NCBI GenBank assembly: GCA_029641185.1
Contig: JAPWGK010000012.1
Coordinates: 372,001-436,000, forward strand
Direction: 5' to 3'
DNA from: Pseudofabraea citricarpa
Lineage: Eukaryota > Ascomycota > Leotiomycetes > Helotiales > Dermateaceae
Length of the DNA stretch: 64,000 nt
Shown: positions 1-10,103 of the stretch, piece after piece
Numbering within the stretch: the stretch's first letter is position 1
How the letters are laid out: the number at the start of each line of letters is the position of its first letter
The notes under the pieces: generated by a model
Seen by the model: the letters and a program-made list of their open reading frames with translations, nothing else
Told to the model about the DNA's origin: nothing
Database searches by the model: none
Program-made: the position numbers and the translations under genes

Positions 1-568
1 CAACAAGATCGTCAGTAATTGGCAGCATCTTGGGAAGTTCGCCAACCAGCACCTGGGCCCGGTTCTCGACTTCAGCAGTGGCAGGAGTAAAAAGCCGGCG
101 AGGAGTGAAGATGAGAGTGAGAAGGCCTTCGATGGATTCCGCGAGAAACTCACCGTGGATTATATATTCGCGGAGAACATCGAGGGTGTTGGGCTTGAGT
201 CGTTGTATTGTATGAAGAGGGGCAGTGGCGGCAAGAACTGGGGAGCTTGTGCGGATTATATGGCATATGTACCGATGCTGGTTGAGAAACAGAAAGAGAT
301 GGATAGTAATCAAGATGGAGCCGAAGGAATCGCTCAGAGCCCGAAGTTGAAGGTCGATGTCTTCCATGCTGAATCTGATCTCTTGATTGGTCAAGATGGG
401 GCAAAGTACTTTGATAGCTGTTGGAGCAAAGAGCAATGTGGAGACAGTATCTTGTATGAGAGTCGTGTTACAAAAGGGGCGACTCACGACACAATAATGC
501 AGGACAAGTATGGCGTATTTGAGAATATTTTGGATAATATCTGTAAGGGCTTGGATTGGGAGCATTAG
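1..568 (+). CDS. alpha/beta hydrolase-fold protein, C-terminal part
   Basis: The frame is open from base 2 to the TAG ending at 568, so about 188 C-terminal residues are visible and the start lies outside the window. Two features fit an alpha/beta hydrolase: an Asp in the segment reading ESDLLIGQDG (around residue 133 of the visible part), placed after a beta strand (LKVDVFHAE), and a His in GATHDTI near residue 160, placed as the last member of a Ser-Asp-His triad. The nucleophile elbow would lie upstream of the window. The C-terminal helix around the His (MQDKYGVFENILDNI) fits the fold. The substrate cannot be inferred; lipases, esterases and peptidases share this layout. No intron is visible in the part present. 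Confidence 0.6.
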   Translation, partial: NKIVSNWQHLGKFANQHLGPVLDFSSGRSKKPARSEDESEKAFDGFREKLTVDYIFAENIEGVGLESLYCMKRGSGGKNWGACADYMAYVPMLVEKQKEMDSNQDGAEGIAQSPKLKVDVFHAESDLLIGQDGAKYFDSCWSKEQCGDSILYESRVTKGATHDTIMQDKYGVFENILDNICKGLDWEH

Positions 569-3149
569 TCGAAGTTGTTAATATAATACCATCCTTGGAA
601 ATTCAAAATTAGCAGAATTCTTATAACGTGTGGAGTTTGATGTTATCACTTACTAGGTACGTACCTATAAACCGATGTGCTTCGCCCTGTCAAACAAATA
701 GCATGTCGTTTATTATATAGTTCTGTCTTATGAATCCGTTGTGGGCGAGACCTTGAGATCTCTTGTAGAACCATAGATGTAACAAGTGCAAAACCCTGAG
801 ACTTGACATAGCTGAGGCTAAAATCCGAGCTGTATAATAAGCGACATATATACCTCTTCTTTTGTGGCTAAATGAAAGCTTCAATTAATTAATCGAGGTG
901 TCTTATGCTTACAAATCTTTGAGAGTAGCATGCCCAGGCTAATTTGAGCAAGAAGTATATAGCTTAAAAGAATGAGTTTTGTAGCTTAATATTTGTAATG
1001 ATATTAATGACGTTTTCCCGGAATATGTCTTTTTGAGTCGCGGTATTCAAGATATGTATATGATGGGTCGGATCTCTTGGAGCTATTCTATACAATGTAA
1101 TAGGAACACTCATTATAGGAACATATGATGCTTAGGGGGTTGCATGCAGATAGCAAAAGCTGTTAGATATCTGCAACACTGTTAATAAGCGACGCAAGCC
1201 TGCGTAATTAGGATTGAGGTTGGGTCAATGGTGAGAAATGGGTTCAGAAAGGGGTCTTCTCACAGAAAGTCGAACTTAGTTCATGTAACTCCACATGCAA
1301 CCATGTGTATCTTAGTATAAGACCAGCCCAGTCAACGAGAGAAGCTGTTGAGAGTCATTAGAGAAGCCCGTACCTGTCAAGGCCTATCAAGACAGCGAGA
1401 TGACGCTGTGACTGAGGCAGCGGCCGCAACCAGCTGAGGGACATCGCGTAATCCTTCCCCAGAGCACACCAGCATAGTTCCAGCAGCACAGGCACAGGCG
1501 CAGGCGTAGGCACCGGCACAGGCACCGGATCCCGCTGTACCCGCCAACCGCCCAGCCCTGCAGTCAGCGGTCTTCGGCGTGTCAGCGTCTGTTGCACTCC
1601 CTCGATACCCTATCTTTCGGCCCTGCGTACCACCCACCATCTCCTGTCGCATGGTGGTGTTCCAGTCACGCCTGTCACTGTCAGTCAATCTTCTGTCATT
1701 TTCCCCTCGGTGCAATCATCAATCATCAACCATCACTCGCTTCGATGTTGCCCTCCCTTGGATCGCGATTCCCGTCTGTCAACGCATACAAGTTTCGTGT
1801 CCCAGACCATAGCCATCCATATACCATCTTATCGCAATGCCAGCTTGTTTTGTATGCGCTCGTTGCCTGATGCGCTGGGCGAGCCAAACAACCTGAAATT
1901 GACCGACGCCGTGGAGCTGAGTAGACCGAAGCGGGGGGAGCCAGCTGGTTTTTGGGGAGAAAACATGGGCATCCAGCGTGGACCGACGACGTATGAATCG
2001 ATGAGATTGGGACGTGGTAGATAGATGGTAGAAGCATGACAGGTAAATGCCTGGACGAGTGCTCTAAGGGTGTCCAGTTCACAAACGGCGCCTGAAAGTT
2101 AGGGAGATGACCCAAGTTCGTAGAAGGCCTAGGCCCTGGAAAGCCGTCGACGTGATGGCAGAGTCGAGAGTACAGATGGTAGGGGAAGCCTGGAAAGGAG
2201 CCTAACTCTTGGTCCGAATCCTGCGGACACAGCATACCTTGACCACCATAGCTTTCGCCCGCTGCTGAGCTGCTGCCAGCTGCACCCGCATGATCAGCGC
2301 CTGCAGGCTGTTCGTCCCGCCGTAGTGTCTCTGCTGGGCTTTTGTGCGGGCGCGGGCGCGGGGGGATGGGCGGGTGTGGTAGAGTAGACGCTGGGAGGAT
2401 GAGGATGAGGATGGCCCGCCGGCAGCACGCAGTAGTGGAGGTAGGGGCTGGGAACAAGAGTTGAAGTGTCGCAATGTGGTTGTGGTATCGAGACAGCTGC
2501 TGGTGGCCCCGGGAGCAGAGGGGAGGTAGGATAAAATAGGCTGGTAGCTGGATAGGTAGGCAAGGGTAGGGTAGGTACTGTATGGTAGAGAGATCACTGA
2601 CTGCGCTCGGTGTTCTGTTCTGGCCTACCCTACTTACTTGGTACAGTACCGCAGTAGCAAACGCGCAGGCTACACGCTACACGCTAGGGGGGGTAGGTGT
2701 AGGTGGGCAGCGATGGTGGTTGTGGTGGTTGCTGGTGGTTGTGTTGGTGGTGCTGGCCTGCAGTGGGTGGTGGGTGGTGGGTGATGCTGGTGGGTGATGG
2801 TGGGTGCTAACTGGTAGCTGAGTGGACAGCGTCAATCAAAGCCAAACTTCGCCTGTGCAGTGCCTGTACGACAAACTCTACAAGCCGCCTAATTGGCAGT
2901 GGGGGGTGTGTGTCGGGCACCTCGCCAGGTGCCCTGCCAGTCTGCCCCCCAAGTCACCCCAAGTAGCGAAAAGGCACCCCCCCGTCCTTCCTGAAAATCT
3001 CTTCGCTCCCTCCATTCCCTCCACCTAAGAACCCAAAACCTCCTCCCCCCCAACTGCTAAACCTCCAGGCATTCCATCACTGAAATCAAACACTTCAACC
3101 ACCACCACAGCCATCGACCACCCCACCACCACCACCACTACCATCTATC
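569..3149. other. Intergenic, no gene seen
   Basis: About 2.6 kb without a convincing gene. The left third is AT-rich. The right part is GC-rich with simple repeats: a hexanucleotide-like CAGGCA/CAGGCG run near 1490-1535 and G/T-rich tracts near 2700-2800. A C/T- and A/C-rich leader at 3000-3149 is probably the promoter and 5' UTR of the HMG-box gene that follows. The ORFs here are short or of low-complexity composition, without splice logic. Confidence 0.6.
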
Positions 3150-4614
3150 ATGGCCTCCAAGAAGGGAAAAAAGGTTGAGGCTGCTCCTCCTGCTCCAGGC
3201 GCTTCTCTCTCCATCGACGCCGACTCCTTCGTGCGCACCAGAGACTCGGTATGTGAACTCATTTTCTCTTTTGCTTCAATCCTCATCAATTCCTCGCGCT
3301 CTTTTCAACTTCGGCCCACAGCCTCACGTCGCTGAACACCACCACCATCACCACCCTCCCTCCTACCATGCTCCCGAGCCATCCCACCGCGTCGCATCAC
3401 CGCAAACATGGCATATTCTGCTTCGCACAATCAACGCGACCCTACATCCGACGCGTCGGACATTTTCACTCCTCTTTTCACGGACCTGCACGTACGCGCC
3501 GATTGTTTATAACGCGCGCCGTCGCGTACGATACAATGGGCAGAGCTGTCGCGCAAGCCCAAGAGTCTTTTTATTGATCAGGACGGTCTCTGAACACAAG
3601 TACTGATGTTTTCCTAGATCGTCACCGGTCTTGCCACCCTTCAAGATGCCATCCAGACACTCTCCGCCGCCTACATCAAGCACACCAACGCCATCCTCGG
3701 TGAACATGGCTCGGGTATCGAGAACATCGAGTCGACCATGTCGAAGTTTGGGGAGAACCTTCTTGGTGGTATCGCTGGTTTGAACCGTGCTGCTTCTCCC
3801 ACTCAGAATAACCTTCCCGAAGAGAAGAAAGAGAGAAAGAAGAGACAGCATGATGTCAACGCGCCCAAGAGACCCCTTACCCCATTCTTCTTATACATGC
3901 AGACCGCCAGACCGATCATCGCTGGTGATCTCGGTGCCGATGTTCCAAAGGGAGCTGTTAGCAATGAGGGAACGAGAAGATGGAAGGAGATGGCCGATGC
4001 CGACAAGCAGGTACGTAGGCCTTTCTCATGCGTGCACATATGTACTAACATGTTCCCAGCTCTGGTCAAATGCTTACAAGGAAAACTTGCGTCTGTACAA
4101 CGCTCGAATCCACTCATACAAGTCTGGCAATATCCAAGCCAAGGACATGTCAGATGAGGTCGCGCTCGCCTATGCAGAGCAACACAACATTGATGCTGGC
4201 CCAGCTGATGCATCTGCACAACTACTAGCAGAGAACCCAACCATCATAGCCGACGAGGATGCTGAGGGTGAAGAGGAGGACCCAGAGCCAATACCGCTCC
4301 CACCGAAGACCCCTAAGGGTAAGAGCAGAAAGGCCAAGGCCACCAAAGAGGCAGACCCAGCAAGCATTGCCAAATCTATCACGTAAGTTTGAAAATCCTT
4401 TCTCGTGTCTGCTCGTCGCTAAACTTTTATCAGTGAGTCGATCATCCAACCACCCAGTGCCAAAGCTCCAACGCCAGAGAAGAAGCGCAAGAGAACGTCC
4501 ACTGCAAAGGGCCTCCCCGTAGAATCCATCGAGAAGGAGGATTCTATCATGGAGACCCCTAGAGAGCCCAAGGCCAAGAAGTCACGTGCCAAGAAGGGCA
4601 AGTCCGACGCATAA
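3150..4614 (+). CDS. HMG-box chromatin protein, HMO1-like
   Basis: Four exons (3150-3248, 3618-4010, 4060-4382, 4434-4614) give 331 residues. The 369-nt first intron is long for this genome. Residues 1-70 are an Ala/Lys leader plus a helical segment. An HMG box follows a basic linker (KKERKKRQHDVNAPKRPLTP) with the typical FFLYMQTARP first helix, and it continues across the second intron into LWSNAYKENL. The tail has an acidic patch (DEDAEGEEEDPEP) and then Lys-rich, Pro-rich repeats ending KKSRAKKGKSDA-like. A helical N-terminal domain, one clear HMG box and a basic tail are the layout of yeast Hmo1, which bends DNA at ribosomal-protein and rRNA genes. Assignment to that orthologue is inference; HMG-box protein is secure. 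Confidence 0.85.
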
Positions 4615-5857
4615 GATACCAGCTGTTTGTTTTTGCTTTAGATCACTTTATTTCCCCCGGTGTGCACAAATGCTGTATTGGTTCGAGTCTCTTTTTGATA
4701 TACAGAAAGGAGGTACCGGAACTCTTTCTCTTCGCTCTGCTTGTTCTGGGTTTTTGCAGCTGTACATGATGACCAAAAATGGGGACGCTGCTCTTTCTGA
4801 TGTGAGAGGAACGGGTAATGAAAGATCACGGACGGGACGGAGTGGGATGGGATGGATGCGATGGGATGCAAGGAAGTTTCCGGTCTCTGGGTCTCGGTCT
4901 CTCTGCCTCTCTTCTGATTTCTGCTTCTCGTTGGTGGTTTTGTGTATGGTACGGTACGGTACGATGGATGTTATGGTGATGTGGTGTGTTGAGGGATTGC
5001 TAGAGATGACGATGAGCCTCTACCCAAGCTCCTCTCCTCTTCTAGCTCTGACCAGCCATGATTCTTGTAGTTGCTTCTCTGATTCCGGGGCAGCCAAAAA
5101 ATATTCATCCTCGTATTATAACGAAGTCGTGATACTTTGTGCATGGGGTGGGACTCCTATAGTGAGACTGACCAAGTAGTGACCGCACCACCAAGATACT
5201 ATAGATCCCTTCGCTTTAGACGTGCTCGCCCGCTCGCTCGCTCGCTTGCTTTACTTGTCACACCCTGCCCTGCCACTTATAACTTTTAAAGCAAAGCAGT
5301 ATATCCTTCTACCTTGATATCTCTTCCAAACATCGCCTAAAAGGTCTCCTTTATAAAAATATCTTGTCTACAATCTTTCTATCACGATACTTTATGACTC
5401 GGCCTTTGATGTGAAAAGATTTAATAGATCTTTAAATAGAGAAAAAGAGAGGGAGAATAAACTAAGAGGATAATGTTTATTATAAGTTAGATGTAATAAA
5501 ACCATCCTCAGAGCAGGTAATAGAGAGGAGTTATATCTAGATGATATGATCGCAACTTCGGGTTCCTATGCTGTGTATCGCTTTCCCTATCGCTTGTTGT
5601 GAAATGTAATACGTTGTCTTTGAAATAGCAGCGCTAATATCAAAGGCATGTGAATAGCACAGTCTGAGTTTTATCTCACCAAGGTCTAAAACAGAGCATG
5701 TCAAGGACCGAGTTCAGAAGTAAGTTTTGTTGACTACGGCTCTACGCGAAGACGCTTCCTACATACAGCGGCTGGGAAATAAGTTACACGTATAGTAAGT
5801 AATATGCCGCCCATCGAAGGCTAAGAATAAAGATTAATGCATCAACCGGTCGAGTCC
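4615..5857. other. Intergenic, no gene seen
   Basis: Downstream of the HMG-box gene. Contains C/T-rich runs, a GCTCGCTCGCTCGCTTGCTT run near 5225-5252 and an AT-rich stretch at 5280-5560. No reading frame with coding character was seen. Confidence 0.6.
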
Positions 5858-5893
5858 CTAGCGATATCTGGAATATTTCTGTCGAGGATCTCT

Positions 5894-5914
5894 CCCCCCC
5901 CCCCCCCCCCCCCC
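5894..5914. repeat. Poly-C tract of 21 bases
   Basis: An uninterrupted run of 21 C (G on the minus strand) lies in the downstream region of the minus-strand bHLH gene. It would be an unstable homopolymer. If the gene has a second exon, the run would encode poly-Gly. Confidence 0.95.
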
Positions 5915-6224
5915 GCACTGTTTAGCGACGAGATGAAATCCCAACCAAACCAAACCAACCAACCAACCAGTATGAAGTAAAAGCCCAGATAGATGTATGA
6001 TAGTAGTATGCTCCTTTTGAAGGGCGCTGCGCCCGTCCCATTTGGTATACCGAAAACTCCCGTTGCAATCAAAAAGCAGGCGCCGCATTTTGCCCAGCCT
6101 GCTCATGCTGAAAACCCAGACCAGATCAGAGCCAGAGCCAGAGCCCGAGCCCGAGCCCGACGAAAACTCCCATGCTCCGAGAAGGCGCCCAAAGTACAAG
6201 AATCCGCTCCGCTCTCTCGCTCGC

Positions 6225-6542
6225 TCACCTGCGTTCCTGGTGGTGGTGATGGTCGTCGACGCTGCCCCCGAGCGACTCGACCTGCGCGACGAGGTCCCTC
6301 TTCAGGGCCAGCTGCTCGCGGATGTACTCGACCGTCCGACGCAGCACGACGCTCTCGCTCCTGCCCTGGCCCTCCAGACCGGGCACCAGCTCGGTGAGGC
6401 GATCGAAGCCCTCGCGGATGGCCTGCCTGCGCTTCTGCTCCGACGCGATGTGGTTCGCCTTCTTCTCGTGCTCCGACAGTCGAGGCTTCTCGTCGGTGCC
6501 CGGCGGATTGGCATTCGGGGGGGTTGAATTGGGTGAAGACAT
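6225..6542 (-). CDS. bHLH transcription factor, INO4-like
   Basis: The ATG is at 6542. Without splicing the frame stops after 105 residues. A basic helix-loop-helix domain spans about residues 24-80. The basic region reads NHIASEQKRRQAIREGFDRL, with the His-Glu-Arg spacing used to contact E-box DNA. The loop runs through LVPGLEGQGR and helix 2 is SVVLRRTVEYIREQL. A short His-rich tail follows. The size and basic region resemble the INO4-type phospholipid-gene regulators, which act as heterodimers; that partner role is inferred. The C-terminus is uncertain. A good donor (AG|GTGAGC, 6228) precedes the stop and an acceptor (TTTTCAG, 6108) would add an exon 6107-5858 in frame, but that exon looks unlike protein and crosses the poly-C tract. 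Confidence 0.75.
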   Translation of the reverse strand: MSSPNSTPPNANPPGTDEKPRLSEHEKKANHIASEQKRRQAIREGFDRLTELVPGLEGQGRSESVVLRRTVEYIREQLALKRDLVAQVESLGGSVDDHHHHQERR

Positions 6543-6847
6543 GGTGATTGATGCGCGGGATTAGTGGATTAGTCTGATGGTGCGGTCGTGGTATCTGGAA
6601 GGCTTCGTGGCTAACATGTGAAGATTTTTTTGGTTGATGGGAGGGTTCATGGACGAGGGCGCCGCGGAGGGGTATCTAGCTACAAGGCTCAGAAGGCCGA
6701 GGACCAACTTTGCTGCTTTGGGCTTAGCTCAGCCTCGTGCCCGCTGACTGTGCCTATAGATACGGAGTCCTCGTAACGACGTATTCTACTTCCTACATTG
6801 CTCTTCGTACTACCATACAAAATTCACACCAACGAGATCCTTCCATT

Positions 6848-7744
6848 ATGTCAAGTCTAAAGACTGAACTGCCTTCAGGGCCACCACCTACATACGACGA
6901 TGTCGCTGTTCAACATGGAGATCTCCCATCCAGACCCGCGGGAAAGCCATTGGCTCGCGGCCCCTTTCAACTCGAGATCCCAATCCTGCAGCAATTGAAA
7001 GGCAAGAGAGTAATCCTCGCATCCGCCAGTCCGCGCCGGAAAATACTACTAGCACAAGTAGGTTGCGCGCAATGTGGGATCCTCAGCGTCGCAAGCTAAC
7101 CGCCTCCACAGATCGGTCTTACGAATCTGGAGATCCTGCCCTCGACCAAACCCGAGAACATCTCCAAGTCGGGCAGCAGCCCCTTCGAGTACGTGCTCGC
7201 GACCGCGATCCAGAAGTGCCAAGACGTGTATGCGATGACGATCGCGAATTCAATTGCGTCGATCCCCGATCCTTCGGTAGTCATTGCGGCCGATACCGTG
7301 GTCATTACCCAGAATGGTCGCATCCTCGAAAAGCCTCGGAGTGAAGCGGAGCATATTGCAATGCTGAAGATGTTGCGCGACCAGGGCTGGCACAAGTGTT
7401 TGACTGCGGTCAGTGTGATGGCACCGAGGGAAGACGCGAGACATCCGGGGTACAATGAGGAGACAGCGGTAGAGGAGGCCAAGGTCTGGTTCGACAAGAC
7501 GATTACTGATGAATTTCTTGCTGCGTATGTCAAGACGAGAGAGGGCGTTGATAAGGCCGGTGGGTATGGTTTGCAGGGGGTTGGAGCGCTACTGGTAGAA
7601 AAGATTGAAGGCACTCCAGACACTGTTGTAGGGCTGCCGGTTAGGAGGACGCTGGCTCTGATTGAGAAAGCAGTTATGAATCAAGACGAGGATGGAGATG
7701 GGTCAGACTCTGACATAGATGATGATTACCGAGCTGGCAAGTAA
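6848..7744 (+). CDS. Maf/HAM1-type nucleotide pyrophosphatase (Maf family)
   Basis: Two exons (6848-7057 and 7112-7744, phase-0 intron of 54 nt) give 280 residues. Maf signatures are clear. The phosphate-binding motif ILASASPRRKILL is at about residues 57-69. AADTVV with its metal-binding Asp is near residue 123, the EKPRSEAEHIAMLK segment follows, and the C-terminal VDKAGGYGLQGVGALL is present. The family hydrolyses non-canonical or modified nucleoside triphosphates to the monophosphate and was first known as a septum-inhibition factor in bacteria. An N-terminal extension of about 50 residues and an acidic C-terminal tail (QDEDGDGSDSDIDDD) are typical of fungal versions. The ATG at 6848 was chosen over an upstream in-frame ATG at 6737 because the upstream part looks like leader sequence. 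Confidence 0.9.
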
Positions 7745-10103
7745 ACGCCATGTCAGTATGATGACTTATGCTATCCCAAGGCTCTGGTATAGTCTACGGG
7801 AATGAAATACGGGCTGTGCCCTTGGATACGAACAAAAGAAGAAGAAATGAGGCAATACCAAGATTAGCATCTGTAGCTTGCCAAGCAGTGCCAGGAAATC
7901 CGAGCAGAAGGTGTTCCTGTATTGCTACTCAAGCAGGCAACGTTGCTAGGGCGAGGAAGGAAAAGAAAATAAGTAAAAAGTTGTCTAGAGATTCTGATAT
8001 AGTATCAATCGAAAGCCGGGCACTTGGTCTTTTCTGGAATTCATCCCAGTTGTGCACAGCAAGTTTAATTGACAGCTCTTATTCCATCTTGCAGAATCAA
8101 AGTCAGCTCTGCCAATCGACTGATATAACCTGCGTATCAACAAATATATCAGAAGATCATTAAGCAAAGGGTTTAATCTATATAATGTTTACAGAGCATA
8201 ACATTTATCAAATCTGCTAATGTGGATTCATCATATAAATATAAATATCCTTAATCAAAAACGAGAAATAAAGAGAAATTGAGAAGAAAGGATTAGCACG
8301 CATGGCTATCTTAATAGTTGTCTTTGAATTTATTTCTACCGCTTCCAATAATAACCTCTCGTATAGACACCAGCTTCGTGTTTCCCCCTTCTCTTCATTC
8401 TCTGCGTTACTAGAACCTAGAATAGCTAGAAACCCCTTTTCAAATCTTGCTTATATCTAGAAGTATGTACAAATAACCACTCCTTGCTCGGAATAGCTTT
8501 CACGCGACGCGAGTAACACCTGATTGAATCCCTGTAAAATGGCATTGATTTATATATCAAAAATACTTCTACTCGAAGTGTGTCTCGAGATAGAGAAATG
8601 TAAAGAAGAGCCCAAGGCAATACCCACCCACTGCCAGGCAGATGTTTCCTGTTCTTCAAACATAACATCAACGAACTGACAACAGAACCGCAGCTGGCAA
8701 CAGAATACAAAAGACACCATTTCTTGACATGAACGTGCGGCATTAAAGATGCTCACGCGTGTACGTAGACTCTAATTGAGAAAAGGACCATAGAGTATGA
8801 AGAGCGTCTCTGTTTTATCAGGATCTCGGTTAGGTTCATTCGTGAAACAGCTTTGGTGTGGTAGAGTTCGCCCACGCCGATGGCTTTATATACCCAGGTG
8901 TCCTGAGAGCCACGGCAGTCTATAGCATCCGGGCGGGAGGGGGGAAGCTGGCTGGCTTTGGCACAACTGATAACATGAAGAATAGGAATAATTGATACTT
9001 GTAATATCTTCTTAGCAATCGCTTCCACCGTCGCATCTCGAAATGGAATGTTTTCTACGAGTTATCCTCTGGCTGGCGCAGAGATCGTGGCCCTAAAGCG
9101 GCTTGTATAAATTCTAGAAACTGCGGGCGACGTTAGTATCTTGTCTTAATGCACTAATCATGCAGGGTCGGGACTTGTGCAGTGCTTCTCGTGATTCTTT
9201 GCTCACAGATAATAGTAGATGTGGTCGCTGGTCAGCGAAAAACTGTTAAGCATTAACAACTTCCTATGAGAATCAGTTGGAGTGCACTTGCCATCAACAC
9301 TTGACGTAGTAAAGGGTTACTAGGGAACAACTAGTGCAACAGAGTATAATAGGCTGCGTCTGGATTCTAACCACTTGAGGTACGTGTACGTACTGCCTGG
9401 TTCCAAATCATTTCTCGAAGCTGGGATGGTAAGTGGAGAAAGACATGAAGTTCTTCGGCTGGTGCCATATTGATAACCGTTAGCCTAGGGAGGAAAATAT
9501 GGGGAAATGCAAAGAGAAAGTAATCGAGGTGTCTGTTGGTTGAAGGTAAGCAGCTTTATCCAATGATTTAGGAGGCTCGTTCTTAAAGAGAGCATCCAGA
9601 GGTGCTCAGCCGCGAGGCGAAGAGAACCATGCAGGTACGTTCTGATGTATTTGCGGAAATTGCAAAATTTCCTGCGGTCATATGACCTGTATCAACGGCA
9701 ACAAGAAATAAGAATTTTGTTTGATGGTGAGTCGAATGAAGTGATGGGAGAAGATGTCGTGGTGAAAAAGAAGAACATTCACGACCGCTTAACCTGCAAA
9801 GTACGAAGCGAGCAGTGCTATTCCAGTTCGGGACTTGTACATCCTCAGCAATTAGCTCATGACCAAACAAGCCCATCGAATTTTCTTTTATCATCCTTAC
9901 ACAAAGCACAGAGGGTTGATTATTTCATCAACAAAAAGCATATCATTCGCTATATCTGAGAGACAAAAAAGGCTTATTTCCGGGCATCTTAACCTGCCAA
10001 CTCCAACTCCAACCACACTCCAAACCAAAGCCAAAAATTTCGATGTCTTGTAAAACCAGGGTATAGGAACCCTGCTAACCAACAAAAGATAAATCAACCA
10101 GCT
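7745..10103. other. Intergenic, no gene seen
   Basis: 2.36 kb, largely AT-rich with small ORFs in all frames but no conserved motif and no spliceable chain. The AT-rich parts (7980-8330 and 9900-10060) could be old degraded sequence, but no transposon remnant was recognised. Confidence 0.55.

Noticed and set aside
1726..2457. 243-codon minus-strand ORF
   Set aside because: It has low-complexity Pro/Ser composition and overlaps G/T-rich simple sequence. It has no motif and no splice context.
4677..4692. tRNA T-loop-like GGTTCGAGTC
   Set aside because: No matching acceptor stem, D arm or anticodon arm around it.
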